From assembly GCF_041146395.1 (NCBI RefSeq), contig NC_091002.1, positions 3,528,501 through 3,592,500 of the forward strand: a DNA stretch of 64,000 nucleotides. Direction: 5' to 3'. Of this stretch, positions 24,841 to 37,640 are shown one piece after another. A program made the position numbers and the translations under genes. This DNA comes from Eulemur rufifrons. Taxonomy: Eukaryota; Chordata; Mammalia; Primates; Lemuridae. A model generated the notes under the pieces. The model made no database searches, had not been told where the DNA came from, and worked only from the letters and a program-made list of their open reading frames with translations. Position 1 is the stretch's first letter. Every line of letters begins with the position of its first letter.

Positions 24841-25529
24841 ACACCCACTTCCTGGGATTGCTGGAGCACCATCGTGCTCGGGTGGCAAGGAGCACAGAGC
24901 TGTGCAGGGCGTCATTCACTGGCCACCACCTTTCATGGGACATGTAGAAGTTTGATTCTGTCCTGGGGAGGCAGGAGGGAAAGAAGCCCGGGGGGGGGGG
25001 GGGGCGGTGAATCCGCCATGAAAGACAAGCTACTGAAGGACTGTAAACTCAGACTGCCGCGTCTGTGCACAGGGACTGTGTGGGGCCGGCCTCACGAAGG
25101 TGGCAGCTGGCTGGGCTGGCGGGCGTCCTCCGTTTCAGGCCGTGCTGGGCCTCCCCGTAATAAAGACCTGTTTCTTCCCGGCTGCACTCTGGGCCCAACC
25201 ACCACGGGCTCAATGAGCTATTCTGAGCTCCTGGCCTGCCCACCCGGGACACACTCGGGCCTTCTGTTTGCCCGAGCCATCCTGTGGCCCTGTCATAAAG
25301 CAGCCCTGTTCTCTCGCCACCGTGCAGCCGGGCCTCGGCCGCGGGGGAGGCCGCGCTTTGCTGGTTTCCAGGAAGACGCACCCACTGCGTGTGGCCAGAG
25401 ACCAGGGCACCTCTTCATGGGCAGCCCCCTCAAATTAGCGGGCAATTTGCTTTGGGCAGACGCGGGCTGGGTGGCAGGCCGCTGCTCGCCCCGGGGAGTG
25501 AGCAGGCTTCCCTCTGAGACGCAAACTCG
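24841..25529. other. GC-rich intergenic DNA with a G-run
   Basis: It contains an uninterrupted run of about 14-15 G near 24990-25005. No gene is recognised. The 299-residue ORF at 24826-25725 starts in a MIR, crosses this G-run (giving polyglycine) and ends in L2. Confidence 0.5.
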
Positions 25530-25850
25530 CCACCTCTGCTCAGCCCGGCCTTTGCACAGGCTGTTCCTATGCTCTTCCTGGGCTGCGTCCTCCTCCTCCT
25601 TCAAGCCAGGGCTAAGTTTTCTTGTCTCTTCCCCTGATGGGGATCTGCAGCCAAAGACCTCTCGCTCTGTCTCATTGCTCTGTTTGAGTTTTCCCATTTG
25701 TTTATCCTTTGTCTTGTTCCACTAGAGGATACGATGCCCCGGGTCAAGGAGGAATCTGTCTCGCTCATGCCATTCTCCAGAGCCGGCATAGTTCCTGGCT
25801 CAGAGAGGGCCACAATCACGAATTGTGAGATGAATGAATGAACTAACCAC
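25530..25850 (+). mobile_element. L2 LINE 3' portion
   Basis: L2 order is clear: CGGCCTTTGCACAGGCTGTT, TTCAAGCCAGGGCTAAGTTT, TTCCACTAGAGGATACGATG, TAGTTCCTGGCTCAGAGAGG and a GAATGAATGAAC tail. Confidence 0.85.
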
Positions 25851-26024
25851 CCAATGAAGAAATAAATCTGTAAATCCATGAAGCAATGATTCAATGAATT
25901 GATTAATTAATGAGCCCAAGGACACCGGCAGGAGAGACTCTTTCGGCAGCAGCCCTTGCCTGTGCACTTTAATCATCTGATCTTCTCCACTCACCTCCAG
26001 CCTTCCAGGGCAGCGTTGGGGTCA

Positions 26025-26105
26025 GTTCCTCCCCAGGGTCCCCAGAACCCACCACCCCAGGCTTGGCACACACCGTTGCTCAATGGGTGCTGATTGAATG
26101 AATAC
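26025..26105 (+). mobile_element. L2 LINE 3'-end fragment
   Basis: CAGGCTTGGCACACACCG then CTCAATGGGTGCTGATTGAATGAAT is an L2 3' terminus. Confidence 0.7.
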
Positions 26106-26139
26106 GCCAGGGCCATTCACAGGATCTCTGATCAATTTT

Positions 26140-26420
26140 GGGGTCCCCCTGGCTTTGTCCTACTTCCAGACCTTTGCACCTGCTGTCTCCGGGCCTGGAA
26201 TCTGAAGATCACCGTCCTTCCTCAGGTCTCAGCGGAACGTCTCCTTCCTGGGGTGGCTGCCTTGGCCACACTCTGGGCTGCTCCCCTGGCGTTCTCTGCC
26301 CAGCACCTGCAGGGTTCCTTCCTAGACCTCCTGGATGGAGTCTGTGACTGTTTGTCTATTTCCATTACAATTGGAGTGCCCTGGGGGCCAGGACCTGCCT
26401 GTCCTGCCTGCCCTGTGCCC
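26140..26420 (+). mobile_element. L2 LINE fragment
   Basis: AGACCTTTGCACCTGCTGTC, CCTTCCTCAGGTCTCAGCGG and TTTGTCTATTTCCATTACAA are in L2 order. Confidence 0.65.
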
Positions 26421-26589
26421 TCAGTTCTCAGGACAGTGGGGGCTCAGAAGGGCCTGCTTAGTGAACGTTTCTTGTTAAGTAAACAAACGGGGGAAATAAC
26501 AACCCCAGGAAGTTGATTTTGTCCATTTTACAGTGGAGGGCAGTGGGCCCAGATCAGACACATGGAACGCTGAGGTCGCAGTTTGTCAG
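26421..26589. other. Short intergenic gap
   Basis: Nothing specific is recognised. Confidence 0.35.
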
Positions 26590-26930
26590 AGACGCGCACT
26601 GGAATCCTTCCTCCACTCGATCATGCAGCAGGTTTTATCCAGTGCCTGCTGGAGGCAGAGATGGCCCTGGAGTGACACACAGCTGGGTGAGGGGGACAGG
26701 CAATAAAACATGCTGCGATGGAGAGAGGAACAGTGGCCAGGTGCAGAGGAGGCCACTGTTCCTCGGGAGACGTGGTCAGGGAAGGCTCCCTGGGGGAGGT
26801 GAGGCAGTCCCTGAGCTGAGTCCCAGGAAAGGATCTGCAGTTCAGCACAGGGTGGGAGCACACCAGCAGCACGAGTAAAGCATAGGCCTCTGAGGGGACA
26901 GGGAGCCGGCCTCCAGCACAGCAGGGTGGG
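26590..26930 (-). mobile_element. L2 LINE fragment, antisense
   Basis: Reversed L2 interior: GTGCCTGCTGGAGGCAGAGA, GGTCAGGGAAGGCTCCCTGG, CAGTCCCTGAGCTGAGTCCC and ATAAAACATGCTGCGATGG. Confidence 0.6.
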
Positions 26931-27870
26931 TTTGGGTATGAGGCTTGGATTTGCACTGTACAGGCTGAAGACCAGGGCCAGTGGCAGGAGCCCAGGGGGA
27001 CCAGTTTTATTTCAATATAAAGGGACATCTCCCAGAGGCAGAGCCATGTAGATAGAATGAACTTCTGGAGGAAGGAATGAGCTGTCTGTCCCTGGGGGTA
27101 TGTAAGCTGTGATGCTGGAGAGGGGTGAAGTGTTGGCCTAGACAGGAAACATGTAAAATCCCTTCTGATCCAGAGAATCCATAGGTCTATCATTGAAAGC
27201 TGTCTCATGCAGAGGAGGTATTTATCAGATAATATCAACAAAATATAAATACAGATGTGCATAAATATGATCATTACAGTTTTTTAATGGAATGGGGAAA
27301 ACCCTGTGTCATAAATTCCACTTTTGGAAAGTTATTCTAATGTAATCAACATGTGTGTATTCAGACATTTGGCTAAAATCACTGCAATGTTGTTTGTAAC
27401 AGAGGGAAATTGGAAACAACTTGAATGTTCATTTATGTGTTTATTTTCTGTTTCCCCTCTGGACTGTGAGGTCCAAAAGAGTGGGACCTTATCTACCTCA
27501 TTCACAGCTCTATCCTTCAGGCCAAGTGGGGAAAAGAGATACAATGTCCTTTTTTTTTTTTTTTTAAGTATAACTCCATTGATGAGAGAGAAAGGGGATG
27601 CCAGGGGAGAGGACAGGGAAGGACTGTTAACATGAAATGTTAACAGTGGTTTGTTCCTGGGTGATGGAATGAAAGATAATTTTTGTTTTGTTCTTTATGT
27701 TATACTATATTTTCCATACTATCTATCATAAACACATTATTATGTCTGTAATGTGAAAAAAGATTAAGAAAAAATAGAATGACATCAGGGTAAAAAAAAG
27801 AAAAGAAAAAAACTGCTTTATTTGCTGAGCTCTAAGAATGGAGTTTTAAAGCCAAGGTGAATCATGTAAG
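26931..27870. other. Intergenic; unassigned old repeat at about 27300-27790
   Basis: The AT-rich part (TTCAGACATTTGGCTAAAAT, GAAATTGGAAACAACTTGAATG, GTTAACAGTGGTTTGTTCCT) has the texture of an old interspersed repeat of a family I cannot name. An L2-like insert (ATTTTCTGTTTCCCCTCTGG) lies at about 27437-27520. No gene is seen. Confidence 0.45.
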
Positions 27871-27874
27871 ACTT

Positions 27875-28198
27875 CTTTTTTTTTGAGACAGAGTCTCACT
27901 CTGGCGCCCGGGCTAGAGTGCCGTGGCTTCACCCTAGCTCACAGCAACCTCAAACTCCTGGGCTCAAGCAATCCTCCCACCTCAGGCTCCCGAGTAGCTG
28001 GGACTACAGGCATGCGCTACCATGGCCGGTTAAGTTTTTCTATATATTTTTAGTTGTCCAGCTAATTTCTTTCTATTTCTAGGAGAGACAGGGTCTCGCT
28101 CTTGCTCAGGCTGGTCTCCAACTCCTGAACTCAAGCGATCCTCCTGCCTCGGCCTCCCAGAGTGCTAGGATTACAGGCGTGAGCCACCGCGCCCTGCC
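27875..28198 (-). mobile_element. Alu SINE, antisense
   Basis: It has a short T-run and ends CGCGCCCTGCC. The target-site duplication is TGAATCATGTAA. The expanded linker is present and the 4-bp ACTC duplication absent. Confidence 0.95.
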
Positions 28199-28680
28199 TG
28201 AATCATGTAACACTTTATGTGACTGCTCCTAGTGGCATCTTCTTGCCATCTGGCTGGGATCACACAAGAGCAATCCAAGTGGTTTGGGGAAGAGAATAAT
28301 TTCCTGTTTTGCAGTGGCCACCCCTGAAACAATGTTCCTCTGCCAAAGGTGTCTTTTAATGGCCTATTTTGGGTGTGGATTTGACATTTATCTGGGCCAA
28401 CAAGTCATCAGTGCTGTTTGGGTACCCCAAAGCCACTTCTGCTCAAGGCAGATAACAAAACACTGATAACTCCACCAACAAGGAGTCTGCTTTTGACTTT
28501 GTCTTCCAGAACAAGCAAGCTCTCTCCATGTTCAGGGAGAAGATAGCTTGCTCAGCATTGTGCAAGATTGTGAGATGGCACTTTCCAATTCTTGAGGTTC
28601 CAAGGATCCTCCAGGTGGGGCTGGGATGGAAGACACCTGCTAGAAGTCACTGTTCACCATGTGTCTCCCTAGGGAAGTAG
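28199..28680. other. Single-copy block with GATA-type motifs; possible regulatory element
   Basis: No repeat is recognised over about 480 bp in an otherwise repeat-dense area. AGATAA (28450-28455) and TGATAA (28464-28469) are close together. An imperfect hairpin GCAAGCT/AGCTTGC spans 28515-28551. Any regulatory role is speculation. Confidence 0.35.
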
Positions 28681-29339
28681 AGTGCTCCCAGCTGCCGGAG
28701 GTGTGCAAGCCACAGCCGGGCCAATCCTCGTCAGAAATGTAGGGGACTCGAGTGTAAGGTTCAGGGCGGTGGGCAGGACTCCTGTCTTCCTTAGGCCAGG
28801 TGAGAGAGGCGCAGCTCAGAGGAGTGAGGTGGTACACGCAGGGTCTCCAGCCCGCGGTTGGCAAATCCAGATGCTCCTCAGGGCTGGCCTGCCCCACAGT
28901 GTCCCCATTGCACTCATGATCAGGGTTTGTAGAAGATGCTAGGATCGCCTGGAGGAAGAAGGGGACTCCTTGGCTTGAGGAGGGCCAGGGAAGGCTTCCT
29001 AGAGGAAGTGCCCCTTAAGCCAGGGCTTAAAGGAGGTGTGAACATGGCGGGGGGGGGGGGGATGGGGAGCTCTCCCTCTGTGGTGCTACAATGACAGCAC
29101 AGAATTTGCCAACCCTAGGTCCCTGCTCCCAGGGGCTCATGCCTGCGGTGCCCTCCCACAGGGCACAAACCCCGCTCCTCAGGTGCAGGGCGTTCTGAGG
29201 TCCGTGGAGCAAGAGGATCCCACTCCTAGGAGAAGGCCTGGTTCAAACCACAGCCCTGCCTCTTTCTGGCTGTGTGTTCTCAGGGCAATTACACAACCTC
29301 TCTGAAAAACTGTTGAGGGTAAACTTCACAGGACACATT
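28681..29339. other. Intergenic; antisense L2-like piece and a G-run
   Basis: GAGGGCCAGGGAAGGCTTCC and CCCTTAAGCCAGGGCTTAAAGG near 28960-29040 look like antisense L2. A G-run of about 12-14 lies near 29049-29062. No gene is seen. Confidence 0.45.
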
Positions 29340-29600
29340 CCCCCCTCAGATATGTTTGTTGAACTCCTACTATGCGCCAGGCACTGCTGTCGGCCCTGCG
29401 GAAAGAGCAGCGTGCCACTTTTGAGGACCTACTGTTCCAGTGAAGGACGAATAGTAAAGAGGCAGCCAGGCGTGCGGACGTGGGCGTGGCAGGAGCGTGG
29501 AACCCGCGGGCAGGGGAGGGTGCTGTTTCAGCCGGGTGGTCAGGGAGGCCTTCCTGAGAGGGGCGCCCTGCGGACGGCTGGGGAAGGGTATCAGGGACAG
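29340..29600 (-). mobile_element. L2 LINE fragment, antisense
   Basis: Reversed L2 end: GTTGAACTCCTACTATGCGCCAGGCACTG in pieces, then CTACTGTTCCAGTGAAGGAC and GGTCAGGGAGGCCTTCCTGA. The 124-residue ORF at 29274-29648 is L2-derived chance coding. Confidence 0.8.
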
Positions 29601-30519
29601 GTGGCCGTGCAGTACAGACCTCACCGGCCAGCCAACATCGGGCCATGATTGCTACTATCATCCCTGCAGCCTCTACTGAGCCCCACGTAGGACTGGCTCT
29701 TACCTCCCCGTAACAACCAGCCTTTACTCCCCAAAACCACCTGCTGCTTTCTTGACATCAAGCCCAAAAAACAAGTGCCCCATGACAATTCTTGCTTATA
29801 CCTGAAGTGCTGGTGACCATAGGGCACCCTTAAAAGGACCCCTTTATCTCTCTCAGCTCTAAGGGACTGCCTCTGATTTCCCTCAACTTTGGGGACTTAG
29901 GGCCCTGTCTGATCCAGTGGCTTCTCATGGAAGTGACTTCCCAGAGAGCCAGTGCACCGGGTGGGGGCCAGCCCAGGAGGTCACCAGCCCTGCTGAGGCC
30001 TGCTCAGATCTCAGGGTGAGTGGCCCTGCCAGGTGACTCAGCTGTTCCTGCAGCTGGGTGTGGGCAGATGGCTGGATCTCTCCAGGGCAGCAGGGAGCGG
30101 CCTGAGAGGCACTGGCCGGGTTCTTATTTTTCCTTCGAAGCCTCCAGCCCCTGGCCCAGGGAGCAAGGCACACTTAGCCTGTTGAAAAACTGCCTCGTCC
30201 TTGGAGAAGCCTCGGTCACAGGCAACACCGGGATGCTCAGAACCAGTGGGATGTGGTCAGCCCAGCAATGCCTTCGCTGCACAGCCGGGGAAACTGAAGC
30301 CCAGTGTGGCCAGCCTGCCCAGGGTCAGGCAGCGTGGTGGGTGGAGCAGGCCTGTGCTCTTTGCTCTGGGCCCCCAGATCCCTCTGGAGAGACCCCACAT
30401 TGCTCGGAACCGCATTGCTCCCGGGCAATGCCACGGGACTCCTTGGAGAAGGGGCCCCAAAACAACAACAGCCTGTTGAAGACTAGTGCACAGCGGGGGT
30501 GTGGGCCCCCAGATGGGCC
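29601..30519. other. GC-rich intergenic DNA; antisense MIR piece near 30285
   Basis: A MIR-like GGGGAAACTGAAGCCCAGTG occurs near 30287. No gene is recognised. The 215-residue ORF at 30020-30667 runs through this MIR piece and the next. Confidence 0.4.
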
Positions 30520-30640
30520 TGGGGTCCAGTCCCGGCTCTGCCACCTCCTAAAAGTGGTCTCGGGCAGGTGGCTTACCCTCTCTGTGCCTCAGTTTCCCCT
30601 GTGGCAACCTGCTGGGATCTCTGGAGGGGTTCAGCGGGTC
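30520..30640 (+). mobile_element. MIR SINE fragment
   Basis: CAGTCCCGGCTCTGCCACCT followed by CTCTGTGCCTCAGTTTCCCC. Confidence 0.8.
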
Positions 30641-30894
30641 GCTGGTGGTGGAAGGCCATTGGGCTGAGTGCCGAGGGGTTCCTTCTGTGCTCACTGAACC
30701 TCGTGAGAGGTGGCCCGGAGCCCCGAAGAAGAGAACACCTCCCGCCTGCCCAGCCTGCGCTCCCGCACACGCGTACATGTGGACGGGAGACTCTAATGCA
30801 CGTGGACAATTTGCTTCTCCTGAGAACAGGCTGGAGGTCAGGGGTCGGAGCAGTGTGAACTTGGGCTTTCTCTCTGTGAGGCTTCACCTGTGGA

Positions 30895-31140
30895 AGCCAT
30901 TCATTCACACGGCAGGTGTTTGCGGAGTACTTGCTGTGTCTGCGGTACTGCCCTGGGGCCCAGAGACAGAGCCGTGACCACAGCAGACAAAATCCTGCCG
31001 TCACGGTCCTTGGTTCCCGTGGGGGGACAGTGAGTGGTGAGCTGAATGAGGTGAGGCACCAGCCAGGTAGGTTCCCGCGGGAGGAGCATTCCGGGCGGGG
31101 GGACAGCCCGTGCAAAGGCCGGAGGCAGGAGTGTCCCGGG
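30895..31140 (-). mobile_element. L2 LINE fragment, antisense
   Basis: Reversed L2 end: GCCATTCATTCACACGGCAG, TACTTGCTGTGTCTGCGGTA and AGACAAAATCCTGCCGTCAC. Confidence 0.7.
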
Positions 31141-31539
31141 GGCCGAGCAACAGCAGCTCCAGCGAACAGACGAGGGAGGGGACGAGGACTGGGGCCAGGA
31201 CAGAGGACGTGTATGTGCAGGTGGGGACCGGGAGAGAGGGTTGGGCTTCCTCATCTGTGGCATCAGCCTGTTCTGTCCCCGGGCAGGAGAACTGCTCAGG
31301 CTCCGGGAGGTACAAAGATACCAGAGGGCAAAGAGGGAAATGAATCCCACCCGTTTGAAAAGTGCCGTGTTTTCGATGCTACTTCCTTGAGGTTCCACCT
31401 TGCCCCCTTGCCCACCCCACCCCACCCTGCTTGCTGCACAGTCAGCCTCAGAAGGCCATGGTCACAAATGGTCAGGGCAGGGCCCTCAGGGGCCACCAGG
31501 CTTGACACAAAGACCCAAGTCCTTAACCAGATGTCAGCA
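31141..31539. other. Intergenic, no feature recognised
   Basis: GC-rich DNA with no recognised gene. The + ORF 30916-31695 crosses L2 pieces of opposite orientation. Confidence 0.4.
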
Positions 31540-31740
31540 CTGCTTACCCAGGCCTCTGTCACTGCCGTCCACCTTGCCCCTGTGCTTCCGCCCACCCCAA
31601 GCCTTCTCGAGAGCTGTCCCTCCATCTGGAACATGCTTCCCTTCACTCTCCACCTGCCAAGGTACCCGTCCGTCTGGTCTCCTAGGTGGCCATAAATGAT
31701 AACTACTCGTTGGCTGAATGAATAAATTCACAGTTGTGTC
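31540..31740 (+). mobile_element. L2 LINE fragment
   Basis: GTCCCTCCATCTGGAACATG, CTTCCCTTCACTCTCCACC, and the terminal GTTGGCTGAATGAATAAATTC. Confidence 0.65.
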
Positions 31741-31779
31741 TCCAGGGTCCTTAACTGATTCCAAGTATTGGCTGAGTAC

Positions 31780-31940
31780 CTACCAAGAATCATTCCTCCT
31801 CAGGATTCTAAATAAGGAATCAGGAGACCAGCATCTTCGCTGTGTGACTTTGGGCAAGTCACTTCACCTGTCTGGCCTTCACAATCCAATCTTTCAAAGC
31901 TGGAAGGGATCTTAAAGTCCTTTAGTCTAAACCCTCACCT
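31780..31940 (+). mobile_element. MIR fragment and adjoining old repeat
   Basis: ATCTTCGCTGTGTGACTTTGGGCAAGTCACTTCACC (in pieces) is MIR. The following AAGCTGGAAGGGATCTTAAA belongs to a different old repeat, which continues after the next Alu (32286-32400). Confidence 0.6.
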
Positions 31941-32285
<345 letters not shown>

Positions 32286-32439
32286 CCCTCACCTGATGTA
32301 TGTGACAACTGTGTTGCATCCCTGTCCAGCAGTGATCCAGTCTCTGCTTGCTCACCTCCAGAGAGGGAGCTCACTCCCTAACTCTCAAGAAGGTTCATTC
32401 TCAGGTATCCCCCAGAGTAAGTTGAGATCCTCCGGACTG

Positions 32440-32650
32440 TAAAGGGCTTAGGTATCAGCAGACCTGGTTCGGCTCACACTGCTAGTTCTATGACCTTGGG
32501 CATGCCACTTAACTTCTTGAGCCCAGTTTTACCATCTATAAAATGGGGATCATAATTGTTTTCTGTTAGAGTTATTTGAAGGATCAAGCTGGATGACAAG
32601 GATAAGGTGCCTGGCACACAGTAGACACTGGAGACATTTACGAGATGTGG
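32440..32650 (+). mobile_element. MIR SINE, near complete
   Basis: CTAGTTCTATGACCTTGGGC, ACCATCTATAAAATGGGGAT, TTATTTGAAGGATCAAGCTG and GGTGCCTGGCACACAGTAGAC in MIR order. Confidence 0.85.
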
Positions 32651-32824
32651 AAAATAAGCTAAGGAGCTCCACTTCCTGATTGCTAAACTAGTTCCCGGGA
32701 CCTAGACTCCTTGTGAGGTGGGGAGGGAGCTGGGGAAGCCTGGGTTGGCAGGCAGCAGCTTCCTAAGAGGGGACCTCATCATCGAGGTCAGAATGGTGTG
32801 AGAAAGAAAAATTAGATACATAAA
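32651..32824. other. Short intergenic gap
   Basis: Nothing specific is recognised. Confidence 0.35.
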
Positions 32825-33206
32825 TAATAGACAAATATTTTGTTATTGTGGTAAGACACGCATGCCATGAAATTGACCATTTTAACCTGTTTGAAGGGTA
32901 CAGTTCTGGGGCCATTCAGTGCATTCACACTGTTGTGCAGCCGCCATCGCCACTATCCATCGCAGAACTTTTTCGTCTTCCCCAATTCAATCTCTGTTCG
33001 CATTAAACCCTAACTCCCCCGCCCCCTCCCTGCTGGCCCCGACTCCCACCATCCTACTTTCTGTCTCTGTGAATTTGACTCTTCTAAGGACCCCATAGGA
33101 ATGGAATCATGCAGTATTTGGCCTCTTGTGACTGGTGTATTTCACTTAGCATAACGTCTTCAAGGCTCATCTGATCTATGTTGTACCATGTGTCAGAATT
33201 TCCTTC

Positions 33207-33511
33207 CTTTTTTTTTTTTGAGACAGGGTCTCACTCTGTCACCGAGGCTGGAGTGCAGTGGCATGATCTCAGACTTACTGCAGTCTCAAACTTCTGGGCA
33301 CAAGCAATCCTCCTGCCTCAGCCTCCTGAGTAGCTGGGTCTACAGGCACCTGCCGCCACGCCTGTCTAATTAAAAACATTTTTTTGTAGAGATGGGATCT
33401 CACCATGTTGCCCAGGCTGGTCCCAAACTCCTGGCCTCAAGCGATCCTCCCTCCTCAGCTTCCCAGAGTGTGAGGTTACAGGCGTGAGCCACTGCCCTGC
33501 CCCCACCCCCA
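33207..33511 (-). mobile_element. Old AluJ-like dimer, antisense, within L1
   Basis: A T-run, GAGACAGGGTCTCACTCTGTC and GGCTGGAGTGCAGTGGCATG start the element. The linker CTAATTAAAAACATTTTTTTG has no expansion. The target-site duplication is CAGAATTTCCTTCCTTT and CAGAATTCCTTCCTTTT. It keeps the general primate Alu sequence rather than strepsirrhine changes, so it is an older insertion. Confidence 0.9.
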
Positions 33512-34505
33512 CCAGAATTCCTTCCTTTTCAAAGCTGAGTAATATTCTGTTGTACAGATATACCACATTTTCTTTGTCCACTCATCTGTCAGTGGGCATC
33601 TGGGTCTCCACCTCTTGATCAGTGTGCACAGTGCTGCTGTGGACATAGTGTGCAAACATCCGTCTGAGTCCCTGTTTTCAATTCCTTTGGGTATGTATAG
33701 CCAGAAGTGGAATTGCTGGATCATATGGGAATTATGTTTAATTTTTTGAGGAACTGCCATACTTTCCACAGTAGCTGTACCATGCTATGTTGCCACCAGC
33801 AATGCACAAGAGTTTCAATTTCTCTGCATCTTCACCAGCACTAATTATTTTCTGTGTTTGTTTGTTTTTATAGCAGCCCTCCTAATTGTTCTGAAGCACT
33901 ATCTCTTGCGATTTTGATTTGCATTTCCCTAATGATTAGTGATGTTGAGCATCTTTTCATGTGCTTAATTGGCCATTTGCATATCTTTTTTGGAGAAACG
34001 TCTATTCAAGTCCTTTGTCCATTTTGTAATTGAGTTGTTTGTTTTCTTGTGTTGAGTTGCTGCAGTTCTTTATATGTTCTGGATATGAATCTCTTAATCA
34101 GATATGGGGTTTGCATTTATTTTTTCCCATTCCATGATTGCCTTTCCACTCTGTGGACAGTGTCCTTTGAAGCACAAAAGTTTTTAATTTTAATGAAATT
34201 CAGTTTATCTATTTGCTCTTTTGTTGCCTATGCTTTGGTGTCACAGCCAAGAAATCACTCCCAAATCCAATGTCATGAATCTTTTCTCTGTTTTCTTCTA
34301 AGAGATTTATAGTTTTAGCTCATACATTTAGGTCTTTGATCCATTCTGAGTAATTTTTGTATATGGTATAAGGTAAGGGTCCAGTTTCACTCTTTTGCAT
34401 GTGGATGTCCAGTTTTCCCAACACCATTTGTTAAAGACACTGTCCTTTCCCCATTGGATGGTCTTGGCACATTGTTGAAAATCATTAACCATATTTATTT
34501 GTTTG

Positions 34506-34848
<343 letters not shown>

Positions 34849-35125
34849 TGACGTATATGTCTGTCTTTTTTATGCCAGTACCACACTACTTTGGTAACTG
34901 TAGCCTTGCAGTAAATTTTGAAATCTATAAGTGTTATAATCTAGCTTCGTTCTTTTTCAAGATTGTTTTTGCTATTTGGGTCCTTTGAGATTCCATATGA
35001 ATTTTAGGATGGATTTTTCTATTCCTACAAAAAATGTCATTAGTAGTTTGGTAGGGATTGCATTGAACCTGCAGATCACCTTGAGTAGTATTGACATCTT
35101 ACCAATATTAAATATAAAATTTTTA

Positions 35126-36090
<965 letters not shown>

Positions 36091-36597
36091 ACAATACAAA
36101 ATGTTTTAAAAAGTGATATTTATTCCCTGATTACCAATGGCATGCATTTTCATACAAGGCAATTTGGAAATACAGAAAAACACATAGAAGAAAATGTTTT
36201 AAAATCACTCCTGACAGACTATTGAGGTGCAGGGAAAAGATACAAAATGCAAATAGGAGTCGGATCTGTGGGCAGCAGTCTGGGTTTTCTGCAGTTCCCC
36301 CGGGACATCGACAGACTGGCTTCCCCGAGGCTTCCCCAGCTGTGTGTGCTGACTCTGCTGTCTGAGGGTCGTGCGTCCCCAGCCCCGACTGCGGGTGAGC
36401 ACATGCCTGCGAGGCCGCCTGGCGTCTTCAGCCTACAACCCGCCTGGGCGCACTTCCTTCTGCTGCCCTACCTGGGGTCTTCTATGCTCCCTAAGAGTTT
36501 GGTGGGGTCACCTGTGATTCTAAGACTGTATTTTGCAAAGGTGAAGCCCTAGGGTTTGTTCTACTGTTGTTGTTCTACTTGTTTATCTACTTATACC
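36091..36597. other. Intergenic, mixed
   Basis: 36110-36220 has the texture of an unassigned old repeat (TGCATTTTCATACAAGGCAA, AATACAGAAAAACACATAG). The rest is a GC-rich single-copy block (36245-36530) with no gene recognised. Confidence 0.4.
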
Positions 36598-36693
36598 AGC
36601 AATCAACATTCTTTTGAATGTTGAATTCTTTTGAATGTTCTAGTAACATTTTACTGTACTTTCCAGTTTTACGTCAAAAGAATGTTGATTGCT
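36598..36693. repeat. Perfect 20-bp inverted repeat (hairpin or MITE end)
   Basis: AGCAATCAACATTCTTTTGA at 36598-36617 is the exact reverse complement of 36674-36693. The 56-bp loop contains a second copy of TTCTTTTGAATGTTC. An AT-rich MITE-like palindrome or a foldback is possible. No TA or TTAA duplication is clear at the ends. Confidence 0.7.
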
Positions 36694-36719
36694 AGTTGTT
36701 TTCACACCTACAAAATTAT

Positions 36720-37640
36720 GAAGGCAAATTCTGCAAAATGACTCTTAAATAGAACATTAACATTATTCATACTCTTACCTGGTAAACCCATTTACAGGAA
36801 CTTATCCAGGGGAAACATTTCACTCACATCATCATTACAACAGCAAAATCCTGTCCATCAGGAGGGTATGACTGTCCATTTGATGGATGCATTTGCATAC
36901 GTCTGTGAGCAAGGTGTGCGGTGTTAAAGCTGTGAGATATTATGAAGCAGGTAAAGGACAGGATGAATGACGAAGTCAGGGCACAGAAGTATTCACGTGG
37001 GATGTTTATCTTTTTATTATTTTATCTATTTCTTTTTTTTTTTTTTTTTTGAGACAGAGTCTCACTCTGTTGCCCAGGCTAGAGTGCCGTGGCGTCAGCC
37101 TAGCTCACAGCAACCTCAAACTCCTGGACTCAAGCAATCCTACTGCCTCAGCCTCCCCAGTATCTGGGACCACAAGCACCACCACACCCGGCTAATTTTT
37201 CCATTTTTAGTAGAGACGGGGGTCTCACTCTTGTTCAGGCTGGTTTTGAACTCCTGACTTCAAGCAATCCTCCCGCCTCGGCCTCCGAGAGTACTGGGAT
37301 TACAGGCGTGAGCCACCACGCCCTGCTGTGTGTGATGTTTAAACTCCATAAAAGATCCACAGCAATGAAATGTTTTCAAATAATTTTTAACAGTAAGAAA
37401 GAATTCAGTTCATGATTTTCAGTGAAAAAGATTATGAAACTGTATATGAAATTGCTGCAATATTGTGTATGATATAATTATGAAAAATATAATCATGAAA
37501 AAACAAAGACTGGAAGGAAATACACCAGCGCAATAATGGCTGTCTTTAAGTTGTAGCATAATGAGTCATTTTTCTTTTTTTTCCTCTTTACCTCCTTTTC
37601 TTTACATCTTTACTATAATGAGTCTATACAATTCTTAGGG
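36720..37640. other. Unassigned old AT-rich repeat, interrupted by an Alu
   Basis: GGAACTTATCCAGGGGAAAC, AAATTGCTGCAATATTGTGT and GACTGGAAGGAAATACACCA recall a common old mammalian interspersed repeat that I cannot name with confidence. No gene is seen. Confidence 0.4.
37030..37327 (-). mobile_element. Alu SINE without expanded linker, antisense
   Basis: T-run to CACGCCCTGCT. The linker is the short form GCTAATTTTTCCATTTTTAG. The flanks GATGTTTATC/GATGTTTAAAC resemble a target-site duplication. It has the strepsirrhine GTGGCGTCAGCCTAGCTCAC end, so it represents an intermediate class. Confidence 0.92.

Noticed and set aside
24327..24947. 206-codon His/Thr-rich ORF
   Set aside because: It is a translation of the CA-rich low-complexity tract.
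24826..25725. Longest ORF, 299 codons on +
   Set aside because: It begins in a MIR, runs through a G-homopolymer (polyglycine) and ends inside an L2. No known domain or splice structure is visible.
30020..30667. 215-codon ORF on +
   Set aside because: It overlaps MIR pieces of both orientations and shows no recognisable domain.
30916..31695. 259-codon ORF on +
   Set aside because: It crosses antisense L2, GC-rich intergenic DNA and sense L2. Composition-driven, no family resemblance.
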